Shown: positions 1-6,380 of the stretch, in pieces
Layout: each line of letters begins with the position of its first letter
How positions within the stretch are numbered: position 1 is the stretch's first letter
Assembly (NCBI GenBank): GCA_035252155.1
Contig: DATFDL010000616.1
Location: 1 to 8,199, forward strand
DNA length: 8,199 nucleotides
Direction: 5' to 3'
Source: JAICLL01 sp035252155
GTDB taxonomy: Bacteria; Planctomycetota; Planctomycetia; Pirellulales; JAICIG01
Notes under the pieces: model-generated
Told to the model about the DNA's origin: nothing
Databases searched by the model: none
What the model saw: only the letters and a program-made list of their open reading frames with translations
Program-made: the position numbers and the translations under genes

Positions 1-6
1 TCGGTT

Positions 7-30
7 CGACGACGGCTGCCGCCGGTGTCG
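7..30. repeat. Short imperfect palindrome downstream of mtaB
   Basis: Arms at 7-16 and 21-30 (CGAC..CGGC and GCCG..GTCG, two central mismatches) surround a 4-base loop. It lies just past the mtaB stop, separated from it by a run of seven C (31-37; seven G on the mtaB strand). It could be a transcript-end hairpin, but no U-tract follows on the mtaB strand, so an intrinsic terminator is not supported. The window edge prevents seeing more. Confidence 0.3.
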
Positions 31-41
31 CCCCCCCAAGA

Positions 42-1346
42 CTAATCGACCGAGTGCGTCGCGTCCACCGCTTGCAATCTTCCCGCACGTATCGCCACCG
101 GCGTGACCTGGGCAAATTTTCCGTAACTTCCAGCGGCAGCGGGCAACTCGACGTGAACGTATCGGCAGGCCGTGCCGTAAGCGTAGCCGGGACGATCAGC
201 GACCGGCGACTCGACCATCACCTGCAACCGGCGGCCAAGCAGGCTCTGCTGATAACGCAGGGCAAGCCGCCGCTCGAGTGCCTGCAAGCGTTCGATCCGC
301 GCTTGCTTGACCTGCGGCGGCACCTGGTCGGACATCTCGGCCGCGGGCGTAGTTCGCCGCGGACTAAAGGGGAAAATGTGCAGCTTCGAAAAACCGACTT
401 CTTCGACCACCCGCAGCGTGTCTTCAAAATCGGCCTCGGTCTCACCGGGAAAGCCCACGATCACGTCGGTGGTTAGCGCCGGCTGGTCGAGCGTCTCACG
501 GGCCAATAGGCAGCGGCCGACAAACCGCCGGCTGCCCCAGCGGCGTCGCATGCGACGCAGCACGCGGTCCGACCCACTTTGCAGAGAAACGTGCAAGTGC
601 GGGCATACGCGCGCCGAGTGCTCGCCCATCACGGCGATCAATTCGCGGGTGACTTCGGTGGCCTCAATGCTCGACAATCGGATGCGAAATTCGCCCTCTA
701 GTCGAGCCAGCCGGTCAACGAGGTGCGAAAGTCTCACCCACTCCGCCTTCGGCCGGCCGCGATTGAAATCGACCCCGTAGTGCCCCAGGTGGATGCCGGT
801 CAAAATGATCTCGCGATGGCCGTGCTCCACCAGCCGGCCCACCTCATCGACGATTTGCTGCGGCGGGCGGCTGGCCAGGTTTGGCCGCACCTTGGGAATG
901 ATGCAGAAGCTGCACCGCAACAAGCAGCCGTCTTGCACCTTGACATAGGCCCGCTTGCGGCCGTCGAACCGTGAAATGCCGGTAGGTATATCGACGACGC
1001 CAAACCGCCCCAGCAGATCGGGCAGCTCGCGTTTGTCCGTGACGATTTCGGCCACTCCGGCGAGCGCGGCGACTTCGTCAGGCGCACGGGTGGCGTAGCA
1101 ACCCATGACGATGATTCGCGCACCAGGATTTCGGGCGGCAAGCTGGCGGATGGTCTGGCGGCTTTTGGCGTCGCCCTCGTGCGTGACCGTGCAGGTGTTG
1201 ACTACGCACAGCGCGGCGGCTTCGTGCGGCGCTGCCTCGCGATAGCCCACGCTCTCCAGCCCTTCACGCACGTACTGCGTTTCATACTGGTTGACCTTGC
1301 AACCCAGCGTGACCGTGCGGAAGGTGGCGGCGGTTTGTTGGCCCAT
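42..1346 (-). CDS. mtaB: MtaB-type tRNA methylthiotransferase (t6A37 to ms2t6A37)
   Basis: This is a 434-residue radical-SAM methylthiotransferase of the MiaB/RimO/MtaB family. MtaB adds a methylthio group to C2 of N6-threonylcarbamoyl-adenosine at position 37 of ANN-decoding tRNAs, acting in the cytoplasm with two 4Fe-4S clusters. The N-terminal domain (about residues 8-120) has the three auxiliary-cluster cysteines: C16 (TLGCKVNQYET), C52 (NTCTVT) and C83 (VMGCYA). The radical-SAM motif is C141-x3-C145-x2-C148 (GCLLRCSFCIIP). The C-terminal part from about residue 366 fits a TRAM RNA-binding domain. Length is normal for the family. MtaB is preferred over MiaB because of the GCKVNQYET N-terminus and short length; RimO is unlikely. 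The ATG lies 16 bp after the clpS stop with no Shine-Dalgarno sequence in that gap, suggesting co-transcription and perhaps coupled translation. The stop is TAG at 42-44. Confidence 0.93.
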   Translation of the reverse strand: MGQQTAATFRTVTLGCKVNQYETQYVREGLESVGYREAAPHEAAALCVVNTCTVTHEGDAKSRQTIRQLAARNPGARIIVMGCYATRAPDEVAALAGVAEIVTDKRELPDLLGRFGVVDIPTGISRFDGRKRAYVKVQDGCLLRCSFCIIPKVRPNLASRPPQQIVDEVGRLVEHGHREIILTGIHLGHYGVDFNRGRPKAEWVRLSHLVDRLARLEGEFRIRLSSIEATEVTRELIAVMGEHSARVCPHLHVSLQSGSDRVLRRMRRRWGSRRFVGRCLLARETLDQPALTTDVIVGFPGETEADFEDTLRVVEEVGFSKLHIFPFSPRRTTPAAEMSDQVPPQVKQARIERLQALERRLALRYQQSLLGRRLQVMVESPVADRPGYAYGTACRYVHVELPAAAGSYGKFAQVTPVAIRAGRLQAVDATHSVD

Positions 1347-1362
1347 GTTCTGTTCGAGTGGA

Positions 1363-1719
1363 CTACGTGCTATTCTCTTCCGCCTCGATCGTGGCCCACA
1401 TCGACCCCTGGCAGCTTTTGATTTCGGCGTCCTTGCCGTAGGCGTGAATTTGGTCGCGTTTCAGCTCGGCGTGCTCGCGGGTGGTCGTCAACACGATCGC
1501 CCGGCCCTGCGTATCGACCTGCCGGGCGATTTGAAATCCTTTTTCAGGTGGATGGCCGAACAACTCCTGCATCATCTGTACGACGTAGGTGTACGTGTGG
1601 TAGTCGTCGTTCCAGAGCACCACATGATAGCGTGGCTGGCGCTTCGGCTTGCGGCGGCGCTCGGCGGCGGCTTCGCGGGCGGGAGCAGCTTCGATGACTT
1701 CGGCAGCGGCGTTCGACAT
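1363..1719 (-). CDS. clpS: ClpS, adaptor of the Clp protease (N-degron recognition)
   Basis: The 118-residue protein is ClpS, the cytoplasmic adaptor that delivers N-end-rule substrates to ClpA/ClpC-ClpP and modulates that protease. The charged N-terminus (residues 1-29) is variable; the core runs from about 30 to 112 and holds the signature N37-D38-D39-Y40. These residues normally bind the alpha-amino group of the degron. Aligned without gaps to E. coli ClpS from NDDY to VxxQG, the third degron-binding residue His66 is Asp69 here, gatekeeper Met40 is Tyr43, and Met62 is Ala65. The ATG at 1717-1719 is supported by an AGGA at 1725-1728, spaced 5 bases. The gene is first in a probable clpS-mtaB operon and is divergent from the dipeptidase gene. 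The family call is firm; whether it binds classical N-degrons in the usual way is open. Confidence 0.95.
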   Translation of the reverse strand: MSNAAAEVIEAAPAREAAAERRRKPKRQPRYHVVLWNDDYHTYTYVVQMMQELFGHPPEKGFQIARQVDTQGRAIVLTTTREHAELKRDQIHAYGKDAEIKSCQGSMWATIEAEENST

Positions 1720-1724
1720 GGCAA

Positions 1725-1728
1725 TCCT
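1725..1728 (-). promoter_or_regulatory. Ribosome binding site of clpS
   Basis: On the minus strand AGGA lies 5 bases before the clpS ATG. This matters because most other genes in the window (mtaB, dipeptidase, serS, beta-helix) lack a recognisable Shine-Dalgarno sequence. Confidence 0.55.
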
Positions 1729-1748
1729 AGTCGGTTTGGCTGCCGATC

Positions 1749-1777
1749 ATTATAGTAAATGGCCGGCCCGGCGAAAA
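1749..1777 (-). promoter_or_regulatory. Putative housekeeping-sigma promoter of clpS-mtaB
   Basis: A perfect TATAAT hexamer lies at 1749-1754 on the minus strand, about 30 bases before the clpS ATG. Seventeen bases further upstream is only a weak T-rich match (TTTTCG, 1772-1777) to the -35 box. The position and strand fit a promoter for the operon. The -10 match is seen directly; activity is inferred. Confidence 0.42.
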
Positions 1778-1800
1778 ACCATGGTCGTAATTGGGCCAAA

Positions 1801-1878
1801 GTAGCCGCGGCACTCCGTGACGGGGTTCGCGGTCACCTTTGGCGACCGCATATCTCCGCCACGGAGTGTCGGAGCTAC
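1801..1878. repeat. Nested palindromic intergenic element, unit 1
   Basis: This 78-bp imperfect inverted repeat begins GTAGC (1801-1805) and ends GCTAC (1874-1878). Inside, CACTCCGTG (1811-1819) pairs perfectly with CACGGAGTG (1860-1868). Nested within is a hairpin, 1829-1837 with 1841-1849 (GCGGTC and GACCGC plus two more pairs across one mismatch, loop TTT). The order is a closed cruciform-like layout, not random pairing. It lies in the clpS/dipeptidase divergent gap and resembles small non-autonomous palindromic repeats (REP/MITE-like). I believe similar sequences are dispersed in planctomycete genomes, but that is from memory. Confidence 0.72.
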
Positions 1879-1879
1879 T

Positions 1880-1926
1880 GTGACGGCTTCCGCCGTTGGC
1901 GGAACGGCACGGAGTCCGTTCCCTAC
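1880..1926. repeat. Palindromic intergenic element, unit 2
   Basis: Directly after unit 1 comes a hairpin with perfect arms TTCCGCC (1888-1894) and GGCGGAA (1898-1904), loop GTT. It is extended outward by GTG (1880-1882) with CAC (1908-1910) and neighbouring CG pairs. A further short palindrome, ACGGA-G-TCCGT, follows at 1909-1919. The block ends CCCTAC at 1926. Units 1 and 2 together occupy 1801-1926 and probably act or moved as one element. No coding sense is evident. Confidence 0.62.
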
Positions 1927-1978
1927 AGACGCATTGACAGAAATCGCCGACCAAAAGTTCGACGAACCCCAACATGCC

Positions 1979-3421
1979 ATGCCCACACTCGACGATTACT
2001 TAACGCAGCACGCTGGCGACTTCGAGGACGATCTCTGCCAGTTGCTGCGGATCGCCAGCGTCAGCGCCGACAGCCAGCATCGCGGCGACGTGCGACGGGC
2101 CGCCGAATGGATGGCGGAGCAGTTCCGCTCGCTGAAAATGTCGGTCGAGCTTTGCGAGACGCCGGGACACCCGATTGTTTATGCCGAATGGCTCGGCGCC
2201 CCGGGGGCGCCAACGGCCCTGGTCTACGGGCATTACGACGTTCAGCCGCCCGACCCGCTCGACGAGTGGATTTCGCCCCCGTTCGAGCCGACCCGCCGCG
2301 ACGGCAACCTCTACGCCCGAGGCGCCACCGACGACAAAGGCCAAATGCTCACGCACGTCAAAAGCGCCCAGGCCTGGATGAATGTCGAAGGGCGGCTGCC
2401 GATCAACCTGAAGTTTCTGATCGAGGGCGAAGAAGAGGTCGGCAGCGAGCACCTGGAGCAGTTCATCGCCGCCAACCGGCAGCGGCTGTCGTGCGACGTG
2501 GTGGTGATTAGCGACACCAGCCAATTCGCCCCCGACCAGCCGGCCATCACCTATGGGCTGCGCGGCATTGCCTACTTTGAATTGCGCCTGACCGGGCCGA
2601 AGCAAGACCTGCATTCCGGCACGTTCGGCGGCGGCGTGATGAATCCGGCCAACGCCCTGACGCAAATGCTGGCCGCGCTCATCAACAGCCGCGGGCAGAT
2701 TCAGGTGCCCGGCTTTTACGACGACGTCGAGCCGCTGACCGAGACCGAACGCCGGCAATTCGCCGAACTGAAATTCAGCGATCAGGAATTCTGTGGCGAG
2801 TTGGGCATCACCGCGGTGGCCGGCGAAGCGGGCTACAGCACGCTCGAACGCCGCTGGGCGCGGCCCACGTTCGATGTCAACGGCCTGTGGAGCGGCTATC
2901 AGGGCGAAGGCTCGAAGACGGTTTTGCCCGCTCGGGCGGGCGCGAAGTTCAGCTTCCGCCTCGTACCGCGGCAGGATTCGAAAAAAATTCACGCGGCTTT
3001 GGAGTCGATGCTCCGGCGACTCTTGCCGCCTGGCATCACCATGGAGCTCTTGGCTTATCACGGGGCGCCCGGCGTCGTTGTACCGCTCGACAGTCCGTAC
3101 GTTCACGCCGCCGCGCGGGCCATCGAACAAGGCTTCGGCCGCCCGCCGGTTTACATTCGCGAGGGCGGCTCGATCCCCGTCGTTTCGACGTTTCGCCAGC
3201 AGCTTGGCGTCGATACGTTGTTGTTGGGATGGGGGCTCAACGACGACAACACGCACAGCCCGAACGAGAAATTTCGCTTGGCAGATTTTCATCGAGGCAT
3301 CCGCGCGAGTGCGTATCTTTGGAACGAGATAGGGGCCGCACCAGGTACACAGAGGGTTCAGGGTTCAGGGTTCAGGGCTCAGGACGCGAAGAGTCCGACC
3401 CGCAAAGTGCGAAACGAATAA
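1979..3421 (+). CDS. M20-family dipeptidase (CNDP/DapE-like metallopeptidase)
   Basis: This 480-residue cytoplasmic metallopeptidase of family M20 (carnosine dipeptidase/ArgE/DapE group) hydrolyses short peptides with two metal ions, usually Zn or Mn. Expected ligands are H85 (YGHYDVQP), D118 (ATDDKG), E152 with the neighbouring catalytic base E151 (EGEEEVGS), D179 (ISDTS) and H426 (NDDNTHSPNE). D87 is the usual Asp beside the first ligand. The dimerisation domain spans about 195-320, with DLHSGTFGG at 210-218. The ATG at 1979 starts MPTLDDYL, matching family N-termini; a GTG-initiated extension to 1817 would only translate the palindromic repeat. No Shine-Dalgarno sequence is visible. From about residue 459 the protein is encoded by a heptamer-repeat element, so the last 22 residues are probably not ancestral. 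The exact substrate cannot be read from sequence. Confidence 0.92.
   Translation: MPTLDDYLTQHAGDFEDDLCQLLRIASVSADSQHRGDVRRAAEWMAEQFRSLKMSVELCETPGHPIVYAEWLGAPGAPTALVYGHYDVQPPDPLDEWISPPFEPTRRDGNLYARGATDDKGQMLTHVKSAQAWMNVEGRLPINLKFLIEGEEEVGSEHLEQFIAANRQRLSCDVVVISDTSQFAPDQPAITYGLRGIAYFELRLTGPKQDLHSGTFGGGVMNPANALTQMLAALINSRGQIQVPGFYDDVEPLTETERRQFAELKFSDQEFCGELGITAVAGEAGYSTLERRWARPTFDVNGLWSGYQGEGSKTVLPARAGAKFSFRLVPRQDSKKIHAALESMLRRLLPPGITMELLAYHGAPGVVVPLDSPYVHAAARAIEQGFGRPPVYIREGGSIPVVSTFRQQLGVDTLLLGWGLNDDNTHSPNEKFRLADFHRGIRASAYLWNEIGAAPGTQRVQGSGFRAQDAKSPTRKVRNE
3354..3377 (+). other. G-quadruplex motif in the dipeptidase 3' end
   Basis: Four GGG tracts (3354-3356, 3361-3363, 3368-3370, 3375-3377) are separated by identical TTCA loops, a canonical G3N4 x4 quadruplex pattern. 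It is on the coding strand, so it could form in mRNA as well as in DNA. It overlaps the left arm of the foldback, so quadruplex and stem are mutually exclusive. Motif seen directly; folding inferred. Confidence 0.6.
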
Positions 3422-3464
3422 GATACGGCCGACGGCCGTACGCTGAACCCTGAACCCCGAACCC
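3354..3464. repeat. Foldback element with GGGTTCA heptamer array
   Basis: The left arm has three GGGTTCA units (3354-3374) and a variant GGGCTCA (3375-3381). Its first 22 bases (3354-3375) pair with 3443-3464, with a single mismatch at 3360/3458. Inside the loop are small hairpins (GGAC 3382-3385 with GTCC 3393-3396; CGCA 3401-3404 with TGCG 3408-3411) and a perfect palindrome TACGGCCG-A-CGGCCGTA (3424-3440). The element spans the dipeptidase stop codon at 3419-3421. It looks like a mobile or expandable small repeat that landed at the gene end. Confidence 0.82.
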
Positions 3465-3471
3465 TTTTTCC

Positions 3472-4752
3472 ATGCTCGACCGCAAATTCGTCATCGACAA
3501 CGCCGATCTGGTCAAACAGAACTGCGCGCGGCGCGGCTCGCGGGCCGATATCGACCGGCTGCTCGCGCTCGACGCCCAGCGCCGCGACCGGCAGCTTGAA
3601 GTCGATGAGCTCAATCGCCGCGCCAATGAAGTCTCGAAGTCGATCGGCAAAGCCAAGGACGCCGCCGAACGCGAGGCGCGCAAAAACGAAGGCCGTCAGT
3701 TGCGCGAGCAAACCGCCGCCGCTCAGAGTGAGCTCGACAAGCTGCTGGGTGAGATCGATACGATCTTGCGAACCATTCCTAACCTGTCGCATCCACGGGC
3801 GCCGGTCGGGGGCGAAGACGCCAGCGTCGAAATCCGCCGCGGCAAAACGCCCGTGCCCAGCTTCGATTTCCGCCCACTCGATCATGTCGAGCTGGGCGAA
3901 CGGCTGGGGCTGTTCGATTTCGAGGGCGGCGCCAAGGTGGCCGGACATGGGTTTTACTTTTTGAAGAACGACGCCGTGTTGCTCGAGCTGGCGTTGCAGC
4001 GTTACGCCCTGGATTTGTTAATTGCCGAAGGGTTTACGCCGACGATCACGCCCGACCTGGCCCGCAACGAAATCTTGCAAGGCACGGGCTATATTCCCCG
4101 CGGCCCCGAAACGCAGATCTACAGCATCGCTGACAGCGACTTAAGCCTGGTGGCCACGGCCGAGATTACGCTTGGCGGCCTGCTGACCGACACCATTTTG
4201 GAAGCCGACCAGTTGCCGATCAAGGTTTGCGGCATCAGTCACTGCTATCGCACCGAGGCGGGGGCTCACGGCCGAGCGACTCGCGGCCTTTATCGCGTCC
4301 ATCAATTCACCAAAGTCGAAATGTTCGCCTTCACCGCGCCTGAAGCGAGCGACGCGATCCTCGATTATTTTTGCGAGCTGGAATGCCGGCTGTTCGACGG
4401 GCTGGGCATTGCGTATCGCGTGATCGACACGGCCACCGGCGATCTGGGCGGACCGGCTTATCGCAAGTTCGACCTGGAAGCCTGGATGCCGGGCCGCGGA
4501 GAACAGGGCGAATTTGGCGAAGTGACCAGCACCTCGAACTGCACCGACTACCAGGCCCGGCGGTTGGGCATTCGCTTTCGCCGCAAGGGCGAAAAGGGCA
4601 CGACCTTCGTCCACACGCTCAATGGCACGGCCATCGCCATCAGCCGGGCGTTGATCGCAATCTTGGAGAACTATCAGCAGGCGGACGGCTCCGTGCAGGT
4701 GCCGGCGGCGCTGCAGCCGCTGGTGGGTAAGAAACGAATCGCACCGCTGTAA
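3472..4752 (+). CDS. serS: Seryl-tRNA synthetase
   Basis: This class II aminoacyl-tRNA synthetase charges tRNA-Ser (and tRNA-Sec where present) with serine in the cytoplasm. The 426-residue length is normal. The N-terminal coiled-coil arm that binds the long variable arm of tRNA-Ser covers about residues 1-110 and starts MLDRKFVIDN. The catalytic domain shows the serine-binding TAE motif (229-231), motif 2 with R260 and E262 (CYRTEAGAHGRATRGLYR) followed by VHQFTKVEMF, and motif 3 with R392 (NGTAIAISRALIAILENYQ). TSTSNCTDYQARR (352-364) is also typical. The family N-terminus fixes the ATG at 3472. There is no Shine-Dalgarno sequence: the upstream bases are TTTTTCC preceded by the arm of a repeat element, so initiation may be SD-independent. 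The next gene begins 6 bp after the TAA stop. Confidence 0.98.
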   Translation: MLDRKFVIDNADLVKQNCARRGSRADIDRLLALDAQRRDRQLEVDELNRRANEVSKSIGKAKDAAEREARKNEGRQLREQTAAAQSELDKLLGEIDTILRTIPNLSHPRAPVGGEDASVEIRRGKTPVPSFDFRPLDHVELGERLGLFDFEGGAKVAGHGFYFLKNDAVLLELALQRYALDLLIAEGFTPTITPDLARNEILQGTGYIPRGPETQIYSIADSDLSLVATAEITLGGLLTDTILEADQLPIKVCGISHCYRTEAGAHGRATRGLYRVHQFTKVEMFAFTAPEASDAILDYFCELECRLFDGLGIAYRVIDTATGDLGGPAYRKFDLEAWMPGRGEQGEFGEVTSTSNCTDYQARRLGIRFRRKGEKGTTFVHTLNGTAIAISRALIAILENYQQADGSVQVPAALQPLVGKKRIAPL

Positions 4753-4758
4753 ACGCCT

Positions 4759-6150
4759 ATGAGTAATGTGCGAGACTTCGGCGCGGCGGGCGATGGACGC
4801 CGCGACGACACCGACGCGATTGTGCATGCTCTGGAACAGGGCGACGGCGTGCTATACTTCCCGCCGGGCGAATACCTGCTCTCGCACACGGTGCGCGTCG
4901 AGCTCGACCGCACGGGCCGTTTTGGCATGTCGGGAGCCGATGGCACGGCAAAGTTGCTGATGGCTGGCGAAGGCCCCGCGTTTCACCTGCTCGGCACTCA
5001 TGAGAAATCCGCCGATCCCGAAGGCTTTGAGCCGCGCGTTTGGCAGCGCCAGCGAATGCCAACCGTGCTCAATCTCGAAATCGAAGGCCGCCACCCACGG
5101 GCCAGCGGACTGCTGCTGGAAGGGGCGATGCAACCCACGTTCGAGGGCGTACTGCTGCGCGGCCTAGAGCACGGCATTCATCTGCGCGGCCGCGCTCGCA
5201 ACGTGCTGATCTCGCATTGCCATATCTACCACAACCGCGGCAGCGGCGTGTTGCTCGACCACGTCAACCTGCACCAAACGATTATCACCGGCTCGCATAT
5301 CAGCTATTGCCTGCGGGGCGGCATCCGCGTCGTCGGTTCGGAGATTCGCAACTTGCAGATCACCGGCAACGACATCGAGTACAACTTCGACGCCGATGCC
5401 GACGAATCGGGCGATATCTGGATCGACAGCAGCGACGACGGCTCCTCAGTGCGCGAAGGAACCATCTGCGGCAACACGATCCAGGCGCGATACAGCCGCG
5501 GGGGCGCCAATGTTCGCCTCGTCGGCCATAATCCCCAACAGAACCACAAGGCCGGTCTGTTCACAATTTCGGGCAATCTGATCGGCAGTCAGGCCATCAA
5601 CGTTCATTTGGTGGCGTGCCGCGGCGTGGTGGTGGCCGACAACGTGCTCTACAGCGGGCACGAGCGCAATCTACAGGTCGACGGATCGCGCAACATCGTG
5701 ATCGGACCCAACTGCTTCGACCACAACCCGGACTACGGCGACCGCGAGCTTTGCACCGGCGTGCGGCTGGCCGACAGCCACGACTGCACACTGAGCGGCT
5801 CGATTATCCACGATTGCCAGGCCGGCCGGCACACCGTGGCCGACGCCATGCCGTTGCGGCGCGATGGGCTATTGGAGATTGTCCGCTGCAGGCGCGTGAA
5901 CATGAACGGCTGCCAACTGCTCGATGGTCAGCCCTATGGAATCTACGTGGAAGACTCCGAGCAGGTGAGCATCACGGGTTGTAGCGTGCTAGAAACCCGC
6001 GAGGAGCGCAAGAGCCGGGCGGGAATTCGTTGGCGCGGAAAGGGCAGCGGCAGTTTTGTAGCGGCGAATACGCTGGCAAAGGGGACTGAAGAGGCGGTCG
6101 TTATTGACGATGAGTCCGGCGTGAAGGTGGGAGAAAACGTCTTTGTCTGA
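4759..6150 (+). CDS. Right-handed parallel beta-helix protein (pectate-lyase-3-like)
   Basis: The 463-residue protein starts with the glycan-binding beta-helix opening VRDFGAAGDGRRDDTDAI (4-21) and VLYFPPGEYLL (31-41), typical of the pectate lyase superfamily / tailspike-type N-terminal cap. Residues about 115-460 carry repeated short strands of the form 'NVLISHCHIYHN', 'NLQITGNDIEYN', 'LFTISGNLI', 'NIVIGPNCFDHN', 'QVSITGCSVLE', one coil about every 22-25 residues, consistent with a right-handed solenoid. Family members act on or bind polysaccharides, but no specific catalytic triad is recognised, so substrate and even enzymatic activity are unknown. There is no signal peptide, lipobox or membrane helix: the chain starts MSNVRDFG directly at the fold. 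It lies 6 bp behind serS, implying co-transcription, with no Shine-Dalgarno sequence. Confidence 0.84.
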   Translation: MSNVRDFGAAGDGRRDDTDAIVHALEQGDGVLYFPPGEYLLSHTVRVELDRTGRFGMSGADGTAKLLMAGEGPAFHLLGTHEKSADPEGFEPRVWQRQRMPTVLNLEIEGRHPRASGLLLEGAMQPTFEGVLLRGLEHGIHLRGRARNVLISHCHIYHNRGSGVLLDHVNLHQTIITGSHISYCLRGGIRVVGSEIRNLQITGNDIEYNFDADADESGDIWIDSSDDGSSVREGTICGNTIQARYSRGGANVRLVGHNPQQNHKAGLFTISGNLIGSQAINVHLVACRGVVVADNVLYSGHERNLQVDGSRNIVIGPNCFDHNPDYGDRELCTGVRLADSHDCTLSGSIIHDCQAGRHTVADAMPLRRDGLLEIVRCRRVNMNGCQLLDGQPYGIYVEDSEQVSITGCSVLETREERKSRAGIRWRGKGSGSFVAANTLAKGTEEAVVIDDESGVKVGENVFV

Positions 6151-6161
6151 CTTGGTCAAAC

Positions 6162-6330
6162 CAGGGTGCCACGGCATCCGCCGCGGCACCTGCGGCGCCG
6201 AACTGACGCAGGACGCGAATCGCCGCGGCGGACGCCGTGTGGGTCGGTCGCCAGCACGGCGTCCATCGCGGCGGACGTCCACTATGCAATGGTGCGCCAA
6301 GCGCGCCGCGATGGATGCCGTGGCACCCTG
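6162..6330. repeat. 169-bp foldback element with 18-bp perfect terminal arms
   Basis: CAGGGTGCCACGGCATCC at 6162-6179 is the exact reverse complement of 6313-6330. In the centre, 6221-6239 pairs with 6255-6273 over 19 positions with one mismatch and one G-U, around a 15-base loop. Another short hairpin (CCTGCG 6189-6194, CGCAGG 6207-6212) sits on the left shoulder. The element fills the convergent gap between the beta-helix gene and the small membrane-protein gene. The symmetry would fold alike in either transcript, so it could act as a two-way transcript end, or be a non-autonomous MITE-like repeat. No open frame inside looks like a real protein. Confidence 0.8.
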
Positions 6331-6337
6331 AATCCCG

Positions 6338-6367
6338 TAGGGTGGTGACGAGCTTGCGAGTCCCACC
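6338..6367. repeat. Small palindrome GTAGGGTGG...CCCACC
   Basis: GGTGG (6341-6345) pairs with CCACC (6363-6367), and GAC (6347-6349) with GTC (6360-6362) across a one-base bulge, leaving a GAGCTTGCGA loop. It follows the large foldback by under 10 bases and sits just beyond the stop of the small membrane protein. It reads as a separate repeat type sharing the GTAGGG start seen on the minus strand at the end of the 1880-1926 unit. I see no U-tract. Confidence 0.5.
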
Positions 6368-6380
6368 GTTCGGTTCCCGC

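Larger units (their letters stand above)
3354..3469 (+). terminator. Possible terminator-like stem with U-tract before serS
   Basis: The 22-bp foldback stem ending at 3464 is followed at once by TTTTT (3465-3469), and the serS ATG is at 3472. Stem plus U-tract is the form of an intrinsic terminator for the dipeptidase transcript. The 67-base loop is far longer than usual, although it contains its own hairpins. If it terminates, serS needs a promoter within or across the element, and I see no good one. Confidence 0.3.

Noticed and set aside
1934..1962. TTGACA hexamer as promoter -35 of the dipeptidase
   Set aside because: The -35 match at 1934-1939 is perfect, but at 16-18 bases spacing there is only GTTCGA-like sequence, so no -10 box is evident. 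Possible but unsupported.
1817..1978. GTG-started 54-residue extension of the dipeptidase
   Set aside because: It translates the palindromic repeat and has no relation to M20 N-termini; the ATG at 1979 fits the family.
2000..3292. 430-residue open frame antisense to the dipeptidase
   Set aside because: Its composition is the reverse-strand image of a GC-rich gene (rich in Ala, Arg, Gly), with no recognisable domain; the plus-strand frame has a full set of catalytic motifs.
3354..3381. CRISPR or direct-repeat array
   Set aside because: Units are 7 bases with no spacers, so this is a simple tandem repeat, not a CRISPR.
4141..4827. 228-residue antisense frame across the end of serS
   Set aside because: Overlaps conserved SerRS motifs entirely and shows no family features.
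6143..6348. Short plus-strand open frames through the 169-bp foldback
   Set aside because: They arise from the lack of stop codons in GC-rich palindromic DNA; Arg-rich low-complexity products and no ribosome sites.
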